A stretch of DNA of 64,000 nt from positions 221,895-285,894 of the forward strand of contig VZRG01000770.1 in NCBI GenBank assembly GCA_013397435.1. The letters run 5' to 3'. The DNA comes from Erythrocercus mccallii (lineage: Eukaryota; Chordata; Aves; Passeriformes; Dicruridae). This document shows, one piece after another, positions 1 through 12,481 of this stretch; position 1 is the first letter of the stretch; the number at the start of each line of letters is the position of its first letter. A program made the translations under genes and the position numbers. Below the pieces are notes generated by a model. That model worked only from the letters and a program-made list of their open reading frames with translations, was not told where the DNA came from and did not search any database.

Positions 1-3000
1 GGCAGAGAAAATGCCCTAAACCCCTCCCCTCCACTTCCCTTCTCCTTCCCTCTCCACTCTGGAAGAGGATGGGGAGTGGGAAAGGGCATGCAACTCTCTC
101 CATTTCCTCATTTCCTTCCCTCCTGTCTGCCCACCTTCAGTTGTCACCTGCGGCCACTGCCGGGCCGTTTGTGCCATGTTGTGAACAAATGTCTGAGACT
201 CCTTACAGAATGTGATACCCCAGTATCAAGATTTTATCTTTCTAGGCTGTTTATTTTAAGCTTAACTGGATAACATTTAACATCTGAGGTATTTTTATTT
301 CCTTCTTTTTTGCCCTTCCTCCTCAATCATACATATTTAAAGGCTCTCCTCAACATCCATGTGCACGCAGGATGTATGTGCTCCATGCTGTTTTCTCCCT
401 TGCTTTGAGAAAATGCTCCTTGGTAACTCACCATGCATCCCTGGCCTCTTACCCCATCAGTTTTTCTTTTCCTTTATTCCTTTTGGATGCCTGACTTTTA
501 TCACCACAAGGAGGGGAAAGTGGTGTGAAAATAAAGGCACACCAAGCTAGCCAAAGAGAACACGGACATGTTGTCACCAGACCCCATCACTTCAGACCCA
601 GTGATCTCTTTGAAATCAGTGGGTGTTTCTGAACATGGATCAATTGCAAGACTCGGTCTATGCTGAACTGTGGGCTGGTGAGGTGAAAATGGGGAGGGTT
701 TAAAAGAAAATACAGATGTGGCAAAATCCACAAATGTTTACGGACTCTCACTGTGGTGGGCCAAACCCCACAGCTCTCATTCATGATAATGTGCATATAG
801 TTTTAATAAGGAGTTCCCTAAATGATGCTAGATAAGTAAAGCGTGAGGGCCAAGGGATTCAAAGAGACAACGATGGCTGTCCAGAGTAAAGCCTTTGGGA
901 AATGGCTCCTCATTTCTCCCCTGAAGCTGGAAAAACTCTGTTGTGCTAGCTTTTTCCTTCCACAAGCACCAGCACCACTTGGCTACAGTATGCTGTATCT
1001 CATGAGAGTACTCCTGTACGTTTCTCATTGATGTAATAAAATGAGATATATAAAGTTTTGCAAGAAATTTAAATTTGTATCTTGGAAACCCTGGGTCTTG
1101 AAAGATAAAATATTTTCAGGAGGAGGCTACGAGTGCTCTGCAGGGTGCTGTGTAGATCCTGGGTGAAGCTCAGAGCACATAGAGAAGGCACCCGTGCTGC
1201 CGGGAAGATGCTCAGCCTGCACACATCCCCTTCCACTAGCACACAGACTCTGGGCTTGTAGCAATGTGCTGTATGGTGAGACTCCAGCAGTAAATCCCGA
1301 ATCTGGTTAAATTTTCTATCCAAGCTGCTGCAAGCAGTGTGGCAGGGGATGATGTTTTAATCAAATTCTGCTTCATCAGCCTAGGCAGACTGACCAACTG
1401 GCCTGAGATGGATGTAGAGACAGGCTCTTGCAAATGGTGAACGTTGGATCAGAACGTCAGAAAGCTTCCCTGCCTTCTCTCCTCCCAGCAACCAGTAAAC
1501 CAAACTGGAACTGGTCTCATGTTTTGCTGTCCTCTGTCTTCACTGGTGTAGTATGCACGTGCATGCCTTCGGGAGGCATGTAGTTGTAACACTGAACTAG
1601 ATACCCTGGTTCCCTCTTGCTTCTCATGACAGCAGCTAGTGGGAATGGAAGCAAGTATACCTAAAAATAGAAAAGGAAGGAAGGAATAACTCACTAAAGA
1701 ATGTGGGGAAGGTGAGGCTTTTGTGCTTTGTGCACTTGGAATTCTCACTTTGGAGTTCTGTGCTGCGAGTTTTTGGAATTGCCTGTTTGCTGGGAGAGCG
1801 ATGCCAGCTCTGCGGAGAGGGAGACCTGTTATCGTGGCTTCTTGTAATTACTGCTGCAGTCTGCAACACTTAGAGAATAGGTTTTATCAAAGTGCATGCT
1901 ACATGTTTATGACAGTAGTTGGTCAAGGTCTGCTTGAAAGAAACATTTTCTTCCCTTGAAAAAGGAGATTATGTTCTACTTAACCCTTTCTTAGCTCCCA
2001 TAGTATTCACTGTACGTGAGCCTAGGCATGGCTTAAACCCCACAGCAAGGGTTATGGAATATTTCTGCTGCCCAAAATGTTTTGTGGAAATGATAGGAAA
2101 ATGAATTCTTTGTATTGATTAATAATCTAGTGACAATCCCTGCATTGTGCTCTCTTTTTTAATATAGACACTTACAACAGTCACTTGCTCCAGCTTTAGA
2201 AATCAGCTTGTCTCTCTGACTTGATTAGCCTTTTATTCTGTCAGCCCTGTTCTTGCTTCTGAGGAATTGGTTACTTCATTGAACAACAGCCATCAGCAGT
2301 TCCCGCCTCCCCTCATCCTTCATCATTTCGTACCTTTCTGTTTTTCAGCATTTATTTAATTCAGAACCTGGAGATTTTCTATGCAGTTCTCAAGCAGACT
2401 TGTGACTCAGATGGCTTGAAGTTGCAGGTACTCCAAAATCTTTGCTGGGCACTCACAAACCAGGCCTTCAAGAGTCCCTCACAGCAGCTGGTGCTGGAGA
2501 ATCCAAATGTCTGGCTGCCAGTGGGATTTGGGGTACACATGCGAAAACTGCATTTGGAAATCTCCGACCTAGATAAGAGTCATTGTCTGGGATGCTGAGT
2601 AGTGTTCAGTCATGCACAGAGGAAGTTGTGCTGCCTCATCCAGAGCTGTTAGTGATCTTTAGAAAACGTGCTGCTGATAGTTTCAATCACAGCAAATGGT
2701 GCTGGGAGATCTGCTTGGATGTCCACTGAGCTGCTCAGCCGGTGCTGATCGTGGTCCTCTCTGTCTTTGTTCAATTCTTCGTATTCAAGGCACCCCAGGA
2801 TGAGGACTTTGAAAGTAAAGGTGCATGTTTTTTCATGTGATTTAAAAAAATCTTTACCACTGGTTCAATCTCTCTCAGTCTATTTATTTATTTATATTTT
2901 TTGCTCCAGAAGCTTTTGTCAGTTGAATTGGGTTCTCCCGTTCAAATGTTTTTAGTGCCTATTTAATTAGAAGTTGGAATAGAGTAATGAAATTCACAGG

Positions 3001-3332
3001 GTTGTGTAGCTTGGATCTAAAATATAAATGGACAAAGCATTCATTTTGCTTTTCCCCTTGCCGGATTAGGGTGCTTTTTTTGAGCCTGCTTTTTATTTCA
3101 TTTCAATGAATTGTAACTGCTCAGAGTAACTGTAAAGCACACACGTTTTTTCTTTTGCATAACAGAGACATGCAAATGATTATTGAGAGACATAATTATG
3201 TAAAGAAAAGTATACGTCTGTGTGCATACACACATACACTGCAATGCTTTTGTGGGGCTATTTTTTCACAATACATCTTCATAAGGCTCTTTTTATGATG
3301 CTGATTTATTAATATTGTACATTAAGGCTTAA
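1..3332. other. Intronic block, no gene seen
   Basis: Unique-looking AT-rich DNA with no recognisable coding exon or strong repeat. A perfect POU octamer ATGCAAAT lies at 3170-3177. A small hairpin lies at 1562-1580 (7-bp arms CATGCCT/AGGCATG). Open frames up to 99 codons on the minus strand near 1449-1748 show no domain and no codon signal. Confidence 0.6.
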
Positions 3333-3408
3333 ATTGTCAAAGCTGCCTAAGAGATTTGGATGCCCATTTCCCATTAAAGTTAACGAGAAATGAGCATTGA
3401 AAATCTCA
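3333..3408. mobile_element. Degenerate palindromic MITE-like relic
   Basis: The block is an imperfect inverted repeat: the left arm GGATGCCCATTTCCC (3358-3372) pairs with GAGAAATGAGCAT (3385-3397) around a short centre, and the outer part runs from TTGTCAAAGCTGCCTAA to GAAAATCTC. From memory this resembles a widespread palindromic element of reptiles and birds with a CCTAAG...CCCATT...AATGGG...CTTAGG plan. The copy is old and strongly mutated. The family name cannot be given from sequence alone. Confidence 0.45.
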
Positions 3409-5514
3409 ACACAGAAGTGCATGGCACTTTACAGTGTGTTCTCTAAAGAAAAAAGTCCCTGCCTTGAAGATACTATGGTGCAAAAGCCCTGGAAAGAGGA
3501 TTGTAATTAGCATAAGACCAAGGGGATTTTAAAGCTGCAGAGAATAATTTATGCCCTGTGCCTGTATTCAGATATATACCTGGTCCAAATTCCTTGGACC
3601 TGGGCCTATGAGTGAGGTTTTATATACCCCTGTAAAGATAATTAAATCTGTCTAACACATATATATTCATCTAACCAGAGAAACTGCTTCCTTCCCACAT
3701 GTAGACTGATGGAAAGAGGTGGAAAGCAATTACGATACTTAGTTGCATGTATAAAAACAGCAAGTGGGCATGGACAGCAGTGATTAATGGACAGGACTGT
3801 TAAATTTAAGGTCTAAAACAGAGGAAGGCATGGGGCCATATCTCAGAAGAGAAGAACAAGCTCCTGCTAATTCAAGAAATCAGCTGTGTTAGTCATTAGG
3901 ACATTCTGAAAATCATAGTCATCTTGTAAAGTTAATATCAATTTACTTGGCTACTGAAATTCTACTTACTGCTTCATTTAACTAGTCTGGTGTTTTCTTG
4001 GCAGACTTTAAGGTGACAGTAAAGATAAAAGCAGTCCCTGTAACAAAATCATAGATTTTAAAAGAATACTTCTTCCTCCATTTATTGTATCACTGTACTC
4101 ATTTTATGTTGGTTTTATAACTGGAGTCAGCCAATGAGAAGAGCTAGATTAGACCACCCTGCTGTAAAAAGCTTGATGCAATTAATACAGTCTGTCTAGA
4201 AAGAAGTATTATTTCAAAAACTTTTATGTTAATGATATGGTATGCACTCGGCACATTTCTTACTTGAACAAGAAGCAAGCTTTTGTTCACTTCAGACTGG
4301 GTTTTATTAACATAGGAGGATCAATGGAAAACAAAACAGTAATCAGAGCAGAGAATACAAACTCATCCAGCAAAAACCTCCTAACTCATCATGTCCTAGG
4401 ACGACTGATACTTTACTCTTCATTTTTTGCTGAGTGGAGTAAAAAAAAAAGGTGCAAAAAGAATTGATTTCTCTTCAGCACTGGGTGCTCTTTTGAAAGG
4501 AGAAAGAGGAATTTGGTGTGTTAGAGGACAGACAAAGGTCTATAGTTTCCCTGAGAGCCTTTATAAATGTATCTTTTCATTTTGCTGTATAAAGAAGAGG
4601 TTTGCATAACATACTGGCTTACATTCAGGAAAGATGTCCCTATGAGTCATGGTTACATGTATTTATTTATTTTAGTGAAATATTTAATGTATTCTGTAGT
4701 AGAATTGACTTTGTGGACAGTACTTACAGAGTGCAGGGATGTGTGAAAGATGTATACACTAAAAAGAGTAATGCATCAGTCTGAGTGCACGCATCCATCT
4801 TTACACCTATCTATCAATCTCTGTGTTCATTTGTCTATCCAAGTATTAAACTCATATGTGACCTGCTGTCTGTGCAGCTCCCTGTCTCACTAGATATTAA
4901 AATCAGATCCAAACTCAGAATAGGTGGATCTAACATAGACTGTTTTTTTGACTGAATGGTGTGTTTGTCGAGAGGCAGTGAAGAGACCTTAAAATTACAA
5001 AGAGGTGACTAAAATGAGGGTGCTGCATGGGGCAGGGTCGCTGGCAGTGTGAGTATGGCTGTGGCTTTGTTCTAGACAGATGGCTGATCACTATAACTTT
5101 GTAAATCCTAATTATGTCAAGTTAAAAACCAGCAGGAGCAATACTGATATTTAAAGGTGCTTTAAAGCGGATGCTTGCCATTTCCAGACATCCTAGAGAA
5201 AAAGAAAAGCCCTTAATTGCAATATTAATGGGTGGAACTGAATCTGGTAATCTGGGGACCAAAAGGTTCAGGGCAACGTTGCCTGCAGTAAGGACAATGG
5301 TTCCAACATTGAGAGAGTTAACTCAATCACATACCACTACACTGAGCCCGAGAGTCTGAACTCTTCAAACGCTCCAAATGGAGAGCTAAATCAAAGAATC
5401 CTGTTTCAAATCCATCCAAGATGTTGCTGTTTTTCTCCTCTGACAGGAGAAGCATTTGGAAGTGCAGTTTCTTTCTTTTTTTATAGCTGTCTTAAAAAGG
5501 AGTTTGGATGTTTA
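3409..5514. other. Intronic block, no gene seen
   Basis: AT-rich, unique-looking sequence without recognisable exons or mobile elements. Open frames of 60-77 codons are present but have no domain similarity that I recognise. Confidence 0.55.
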
Positions 5515-5790
5515 GCACAGCTGGTGCTCATTACATTATGCACTATCAATAAAATAGCATGTGTAATTAATTTTTAATGCAGTGCTGTATGCAGCGCTTT
5601 AAAGCAGTTACTGTATGGGGAGAGCCGACACCGGTCACTGACATCAGAAATATTGAAATAGAGGGCTAGATTTTGCATTTTTAAAGGATATATGGGAGGG
5701 AGGGAGGGTAATTCCCAGCCAGCAATTCTCTGGCCACAATCAAATTTAAAAATATAGAAACAAGATGGATGAAGGCGATTTTATAATTTA
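5515..5790. promoter_or_regulatory. Candidate conserved noncoding element (homeodomain-rich)
   Basis: The block combines clustered homeodomain cores (TAATTAATTTTTAATG around 5565-5580, CATTACATTATG at 5529-5540) with retained CpGs in AGCGCTTT, GCCGACACCGGT and nearby sequence, set in CpG-poor surroundings. It also holds a (GGGA)n run at 5694-5708. Constrained intronic enhancers of developmental regulators often look like this. The call is compositional only; no alignment supports it. Confidence 0.28.
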
Positions 5791-8700
5791 CTTATTGCAA
5801 TGAATTAATTTTTTGTCCTTTTGGAGTTTACCGAGTGATGGCTGGATTAGGAGAGGTGACTTCAGAGTATAGGTAGGGACCAGGAGAGAACTTAGGAGCA
5901 GATCCATATTTGTTAAAGCACAAACAGGCTTTGGTGGTATCAGGTGGGAGATGAGGCAAAAAGGGAGCTTATGGGAAAGCAAGGGAAGGAATTTCTGTTC
6001 TATCTTGTTGAACAGGTTTTTTTTTCATTGCAGGGTTTCTTTCCTTGTTGTGTCTTGTTGCTCCCATTAGGAGTAACCCCAATTTTTTGATCCAATGAAC
6101 ATTTGTGAGTACTGGTAGTTTGGAAGGGAGAGAGTAGCTTTGTTACAAAGAGACACCACTGATGACATGGTTTGTGCTGCTCTGACAGAAGACCCAAATT
6201 AGGGTCTTCTTTTTGCATGGCAGTACCTTCCACAAGACACCAACATAAGTGAAGACTGCTTTAATTAGGCACAGTAGGAAAGATTTGGGCACCATCATGA
6301 CTCTCAGCAGCCATTATATCCAGAAACACCTTGGTTGACTGAAAGAGGAGCAGATTTCTTTTGGAGTTGTAGCGTGGTGTGTGTCCATGCTCAGCAAAGG
6401 GACGGGAATGGTGTTCATGCTTCTGCGGCAGAGTAACAGCCAGGGATGGTTTGCAGGATGGGACCAGCCTCTTCCCTGCTGTTTTCCCATCCATTTGCAA
6501 ACAGTTGAATGCCTCTTGGTGAACACTTCCTAAAAAGAGAAGAAATTAACTGCAGGAAGGGAAGGAAGGAAGCAATCACCTAAAAAGCAACAAAATTAGG
6601 GGTAGTGCTTGTCAGGTGCCTTGTCTTTTGGTTGGGCAATGCACCAGCTTCCTAAAAGCTGATTTATTTTTTTTATTCACGTGCACAAGGCATAAATGTT
6701 TGTAATTATTCTTTCTTTCTCTCAGCAAATTGCCATTCATTTGTACATAACATATGCTAAACAGTTCACTTGTACAGCCTCACCTGGCATATTCAGGATG
6801 GAGTTTCCTCCTGCCCCTTCAGCAGTAGCTTTTTGTCATCACTTTTCTTCTCACTTTCTGTCAGATTCATGTGGATGTGTTTGTGTGTCTGAGCCAGGAA
6901 GTGAATCGGCCTGTTCAGTTTGTGAGAACAGAGATAAATCTCTCGTGCACAAATATAATGCTCTGTGTCAAAGGAAGTAGGGCAAGCTATGGTGTATGGT
7001 GTAGGTAGTTGTGATGAGAACTGCTCTTTAGTTCAGAAGCCAGAGTGGCAAAGGTGGAAGGAACGATGACGTGTTGTACATTTCTTAGTGAAATCACTTA
7101 ATTTTACTTTTTTTTTTGGTTTTAGAGGAACTGGATCATTAATTCCTGAGGTGGCTCAGGTTTAGGCCAGAGAACTGCAAAAAAATTGCCATGTGTCCCT
7201 CCAGAGCTAATTCAGAGGACCTCTACTTTTTTGTTTTCTGAGTGCTTCATCAAAATAGATGAAAGGAAGGATTCTATGCTCAGATGGGATGCTTTATATT
7301 CAGAATGGGGTTTGAGTCAAAGAAGCCATGCTGATGCATCTCATGTGTGCCCCACCGGGTTCCTGTGTTCTGCATGTTGGTCCTTCTTTCTGCTGAACAG
7401 TAAACAGCTGAGCAACTGTTAGCAACATACCTTTTTATTCTGTTTGCCTTCTTTTGGACAGGCTTCTCCCAAGCATTTTTGTAGTACATGCAGAAATCTG
7501 GTAGGCTAGTGTATGCTACATGCCTTTGGTGTCTTTATTTTCCTCCTGTTTTTGTCTTTGTTCAAGCCTTTACTCTGGGCCCTTCTTCCAGCTAATGTAA
7601 CTTGCCATAGCACAGACTGGGTAAGCCAGGTTCAATGAGACACTAAAACATGCACTTGGAAGAAAGCAGGCAAAAATCCCACATAGTGAAGGCTTGCATT
7701 TTTTATGAATTTGGCTGTATGAGTCAGAGGTCCTGGGACTTCAGGAATGAGGTTAATGCAGGCACTAAGCAAGGAGATGTCGCTGGAACTGTGCTATGAA
7801 ATGGTGCTTTCTAAATTACTGTCTTTGCTATTAATATGAAAGGCTTCTGGTTAGAGAAGAACTGGTTTGCACAACATACCTGCAGCTTTAATTCTTGTTT
7901 AAAAGTCACCTGGCTATTTGAAGCCAACTGTAAATGTATTATTTTCAGTACATCCCCCTGGCAACGTGAGAGGCCTGTGTGTCAGGCTGTCTCCTTACAT
8001 GTCCTGTACTGACCTAGATTACTTCACGTGAGACATGGATCTAAACCTGATCCTTACTTCTCTTCCATGGCTGCGTGACAAACGTGGAGCTCCCAGGGTG
8101 TGCTGTACCATGCCAACAGTCCACTGAGAGATGGGTTAGGGGCTGCCTAGGGATGCTTGGCTGAGCATCTTCCTGTGAGGTGTTTTCTAACTTCAGTAGT
8201 GTTATACTGTTCTGCCAGCTGTGAATATGGTCTGTGGAATTCCAGGATGTACAGAGATTTAAGTAAGAGCCAGCGTGTTGTCAGGAAATATATATAATTT
8301 AAAACTGTCCATGGTGATGAGAGTAAAACCCAAAAATTCATGGAACCTTGTAAGGCCTCAGTATAACATCAGTGCCTTCTGCCTGCGGGGGAATTATTTT
8401 TTTCAGTTTACATCTTCTAACAGAGTTTTGGGTTATTTTTTAATCCCTTCTAGTTGAATAGAGAGAGAGTAAGTTAGTTTAATATGACACAGGCCTATAA
8501 TGTAATGTTCAAAAAATTGATCTGAGTGTTTATGGATTGATTAATCTAAATCCTTTATAAAAATGTGTGAACTGTTGATTAAACTGGGAACAGGACCATT
8601 GTGGACATACAGTGAGTACAAGACTAGTGAGTAACTTTATCTTCCTGTAAAACCTAATTCAAAAACCATCAATCTTTCCCTATTTTTATTGTTTTCTCTT

Positions 8701-9198
8701 CAAATTGAACTAATTCTTCCATTCATTATCAATAAATACATAGAATAGTTGTAAAACAATCCTGTGAGATTGCTGTAAATTCCTTCCTGATTTCCTTCAC
8801 AGTTTCCCTGCCCATTTTCCATGAAGAGTGCTGTGAAATCTGCATCCATGCTTCCCCTGCCTCTATCACCACTATCACTGTTCATTAGTGCAGTTGAGCA
8901 CACTCATAAATGTCTGAGCTCTTCCCATATTTAGAGCTCTCTAGCCAGCAAATCTTCCTTCTGCTCTTCCTTTTTGAGAAAAAAAACCCCAACCCAGCGG
9001 TCAGGATTTAAGGTGGTCACTTGAGATATAATTTTAATTCAGTGACCTGGTATCATCCAGAGCTGTAAGGGAGAGCAAGAGTGTGGGAGACAGTAACAGC
9101 ACTGCTTAAATAATTTGCTCCTTGCCCATTCTGTCTAAGTTTGTCAGGCTGTGTCTTGTGATTATAAATTGAGATTTCTTAAATTTGTATTCTCCTTA
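5791..9198. other. Intronic block, no gene seen
   Basis: No exon or mobile element recognised. The only structured item is a short perfect hairpin at 6187-6210. Open frames on both strands overlap one another and do not look coding. Confidence 0.55.
6187..6210. repeat. Perfect 9-bp inverted repeat
   Basis: AGAAGACCC (6187-6195) pairs exactly with GGGTCTTCT (6202-6210) around a 6-nt AT-rich loop. It could fold in the nascent transcript. The stem is too short for a miRNA precursor. Confidence 0.9.
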
Positions 9199-9396
9199 AT
9201 AGGTAAAGATGAGCGAAAGCTGTTTTTCACTTTCTCCTCACTCTCTCTTCACAGATGTCTTTGCTCTCTGGGACTGGCTGGCACTGCTGGGGAGGTATTT
9301 CCCAGGGGATTTCATTGCCCCAGGGTTAGATTTCTCCATCTACACAGCAGCATGGAGCTGTGTTACATACAGCTCTCTCCCAGCAAGTCTCAGTGA
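9199..9396 (+). other. Acceptor-like junction copy with in-frame tail: candidate recursive splice point or alternative 3' exon
   Basis: A pyrimidine-rich run ending TTCTCCTTAATAG is followed at 9203 by GTAAAGATGAGC. The 16 nt at 9199-9214 are identical to 46389-46404, the junction of the true terminal exon. Read in the terminal-exon frame, the local sequence encodes GKDERK and stays open for 64 residues to a stop at 9394-9396, with no zinc finger. An AATAAA lies downstream at 9709-9714. AG directly followed by GTAAAG fits a recursive splice (ratchet) site. A spliced-in terminal exon here would give a BCL11B lacking all fingers encoded by the terminal exon. Chance similarity is the main alternative. 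Confidence 0.3.
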
Positions 9397-9399
9397 GTC

Positions 9400-9829
9400 A
9401 CCATCCTGCTTGCTGGCTGTCTGATGAGAACAGGATGCTCTGTCCCAGGCCACCCTGTCCATGGAGCTTCTGCCCATCTGCACCTTTCCCTTCCCCTACT
9501 CTGCCCTAGACATTAATATTTCTTTCTTATTTTATATATAACATTTCAATTTTTCCATCAGGTAGGTCCTTCATTCATTGCTGTCACTGCCAGTGGTCCC
9601 TGAAGTCGTTACAGCACTTTTTTTCTGAAGCACAAGTCCAAAGTGAAATTGTTCTTTTTAGTGTTTTTTTTTAACTTCACATTTTTTAAAATGGAAATGA
9701 CTGCTGAAAATAAACACAGTTTTCAATGTACAGACTTACTGAGCCAGCATGAATTTCCTTAATAAGCTGGGGTATGTGTGTGTGCGTGCACGTGTGTGTT
9801 TTTCCCCCTTAAACCGTGGAATAAGAGTG
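9400..9829. other. Intronic block with GT repeat and a poly(A) signal
   Basis: An alternating purine-pyrimidine stretch at 9772-9800 (TG/CG dinucleotides, imperfect) is the only simple repeat. AATAAA occurs at 9709-9714. Nothing coding is seen. Confidence 0.6.
9772..9800. repeat. Imperfect (TG)n microsatellite
   Basis: Alternating purine-pyrimidine run containing TGTGTGTG, a central GCGTGCACGTG and a further GTGTGTG. Such runs can adopt Z-DNA; here it is short and probably just a decayed microsatellite. Confidence 0.85.
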
Positions 9830-10145
9830 CTGTCTCTTTAAATCCTAACTCAAACTTTACTGGCGATTTTACAGAGCCTGGTTTCATTTATAGTGGAGCC
9901 AGACTTGCTGTGTGAGAGCCGTCCGCATGCTGGAATTAGTCTTAAGCTCGCTTCTGTGGCGTTGCCAAATTCCATGTTTGTGTTTTATTTAGAATTCTTT
10001 TCACGGCCAGTCGAATCTGTTCAGGCACACATAGGCAGTGTTGCGCCCCATGGAGAAAATAAGCAAGTTTGCGTTTTCTTTGGCATAGGCCATGGCCACA
10101 AAAGACTGCGGTCTAAAGAAACATTTTTTAAAAGCTATTTTAACC
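9830..10145. promoter_or_regulatory. Candidate conserved noncoding element (CpG-retaining)
   Basis: I count ten CpGs between about 9865 and 10115 (for example GGCGAT, GCCGTCCGC, GGCGTTG, CACGGCC, GTCGAAT, TTGCGCC, TTGCGTT, TGCGGTC), whereas flanking intron has almost none. The sequence is non-repetitive and of mixed composition. CpG retention without a CpG island suggests constraint. A frame of 85 codons on + (9893-10150) spans it but has no splice context or recognised domain. Confidence 0.33.
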
Positions 10146-12363
10146 CATAACAGATGTATAAAGTAGGCACACACATGCCAGCTTCCTTAGTTTTAATTAA
10201 AAAATAATTATGGCTTTAATGGGATGCTAGTGACAAATTTGGATGAATGGTGGGTGACATTATCTCAAGGCTTGCTTCAACTTATAAATTAGTGCATTTC
10301 TCTTGGCTAGTGGTACAGATGAAATTAAATGAAGGAGCAGATTAATATTTCTTAAAGTTACATTGAACGAAATGAAAAATCCAATCAAATAAAAAACATG
10401 ATCCCTTCCTCCCTATCTTCCTCAGATCTCCATTTGCATGAGATCACAGAACACAGAGGAAAGGTTATTTTTTCTGGCTGATAATTGTTCTGGCTAATGA
10501 TAAACTGGACTTAGTCCCTGTCCCTTTCATAGTTTTGCATTGGTAGCCACATTGCCAAATTACTGTGATTAATATCAGCAGGTGCTTCCATTTGTAACCA
10601 CATCTAACCAGCTAACATGGTACCTTCAAGCCAGGAAATACTAAATATAAACCCAAGCCTATATGTTGCATATTGCAATGGTTCTCTCTCCATACCTTGG
10701 CTAACTGATGATGATGCTGGCTGCAATTTCTCACATCTTTAGGCTATTTTCAATTTGGGGTTTTTAAGGCTCACCAGAACTGGGCTAGATGCACAGGCTT
10801 GCAGAGGTAGCAACAGTTTATATTTATGAAGAAATAAACAAAGGAGTAATAAACATGTAACGAGCTAACCCCAGATGGTATCTCTGCTGTTATTAGTCAG
10901 GTGTATGTAGAGTTGAGGAACGGAGATTGAAAGATCAGCATGAGTGGCTCTGGATATTGAAGAAGAGGTTGGATGGGCTCACTGGAAAAAGTGTCTTCCT
11001 CCTTCCCATGCATCCCACCCATGGACACCCTGAACAGATGCTGAGAACAAAGGCGATAAAGCAGCACAGCTTTTCAAGGCGTGCAGCAGAATCACATTTC
11101 CTCCAGACCTGCTTGTCCCACCCTAGTACTCTCCAGCAGACCAGCGTGGGATGGGGCTTTCTGGATGAGAGCAGATGATCAGCTTTACAATCTATGGCAC
11201 CAGCAGATGAGGATCATTTTGGTTTTGAATGGCAAAACCCTGTTTCCTGTTCTCCAACATATTCTATCATGAAACTTCTCATCTGCTTAATATTTAGTGC
11301 CCAATGTGAAAGACAACCCTGGAATGCTGCTGATATATGTAATTTAGATGGTGGGAATTCTTCTTCACTTGGGCAGTGCTAGTTTTTCTCTAATGAACAT
11401 GTTGAAATGTTTCCTTAGTAAAAAATAAAAGCGGCTTTTGGAAAAAAACAGATTAAGGAAAGAGGGGAAGAGTGTCAGGTGCTTGGTGAAGAGCTGTGTA
11501 CCTTCCCTGTGATCAGTCCATTCATCTTGTGGCTTGCAAATGTTTTGCTACTGATTTCCATGCAAATGTGGCAGAGTCCCCCACCTTGATAGCATGCTTA
11601 AAGCTATCTGCTGTATTAAGCTGGGGAAATCCAGCAAGAGGAAGCTGCCCTGCTTGGTTTGAGCCAAATCTGTAGAATTTGAGCTCTTCAGGGCAATCCC
11701 TCAGGGATGGCAGTGTCTCTTCTTGGTGTGCAGGATGTCCATTGCCTGAAGCTGAACCAAACCAATCTCTGTAAAGATACAATTCTCCTAGGCTTTGTTT
11801 AACTGTAGCAAAAGAAAGATTTTCCTTTGTCAATTGAATGAGAATTTCTGTGGTAATATTTCTCTGAGCTTGAATTCCTCATGAGTGAAAATGAAGCTCC
11901 AGCATTAAAAACATGAGTCATGCAGTGCACATGAGACTAATTTTTGCATTCCTGGAATTTTTGGAAGGGAAACATTACATTCATGATAATCCTTTCAATT
12001 ATACCTTATTGCTAAAATAATCCATAAGGCATTCTGCAGTAGAGCCCTCTGCTATTTGGTTACAGTTGAGGCTTTGAAAGTAGCACCTGAAAGCTTTTAG
12101 GCTCCTGTGTGTCAGTATCTTAATTTTCTTTTTATGTTGATGCACACAGGATGGTCTGCCATCCTTTTTATTTACTCCTTAGGATTTTTTGTTTAATAAA
12201 TAAGGCTAATTTGATTTGTTCTGATCTGTCTCAAGTATCTAATTGCTGCTGTAGAGGATGATTAATGTCCAGTTGAAAGGATTCCATATCTATAAATGAG
12301 AACTGAAAGCAGATGTTAGTTTGATGAACGTGTGCTGCCCATTCCTTGCCTGCACTGGCTCAG
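10146..12363. other. Intronic block, no gene seen
   Basis: AT-rich unique sequence. It includes an octamer on the minus strand (ATTTGCAT, 10432-10439). A 103-codon minus-strand frame at 11522-11833 has no recognised domain. Confidence 0.55.
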
Positions 12364-12481
12364 AGAGCAAGCTGCTGAGAGATTGCTATCTATCAAAAGA
12401 GAGATGTTAGATGCCAAACACCATTCAGAGTCATATACCTATCATGAGCAGAGTGAACAGTTAGCAAATAAAATATCCCAG
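12364..12481 (+). other. Candidate cryptic exon with consensus donor
   Basis: A pyrimidine-biased stretch ending GGCTCAG (12357-12363) could serve as acceptor. The segment ends in CAG|GTAAGT (12479-12487), an exact 5' splice-site consensus. The frame across it is open and encodes a polar, possibly helical peptide beginning REQAAERLLSIKREML and ending NKISQ at the donor. Length is 118 nt, so inclusion would shift the BCL11B frame. It could belong to a noncoding transcript or be a pseudoexon. No family similarity is recognised. Confidence 0.2.
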
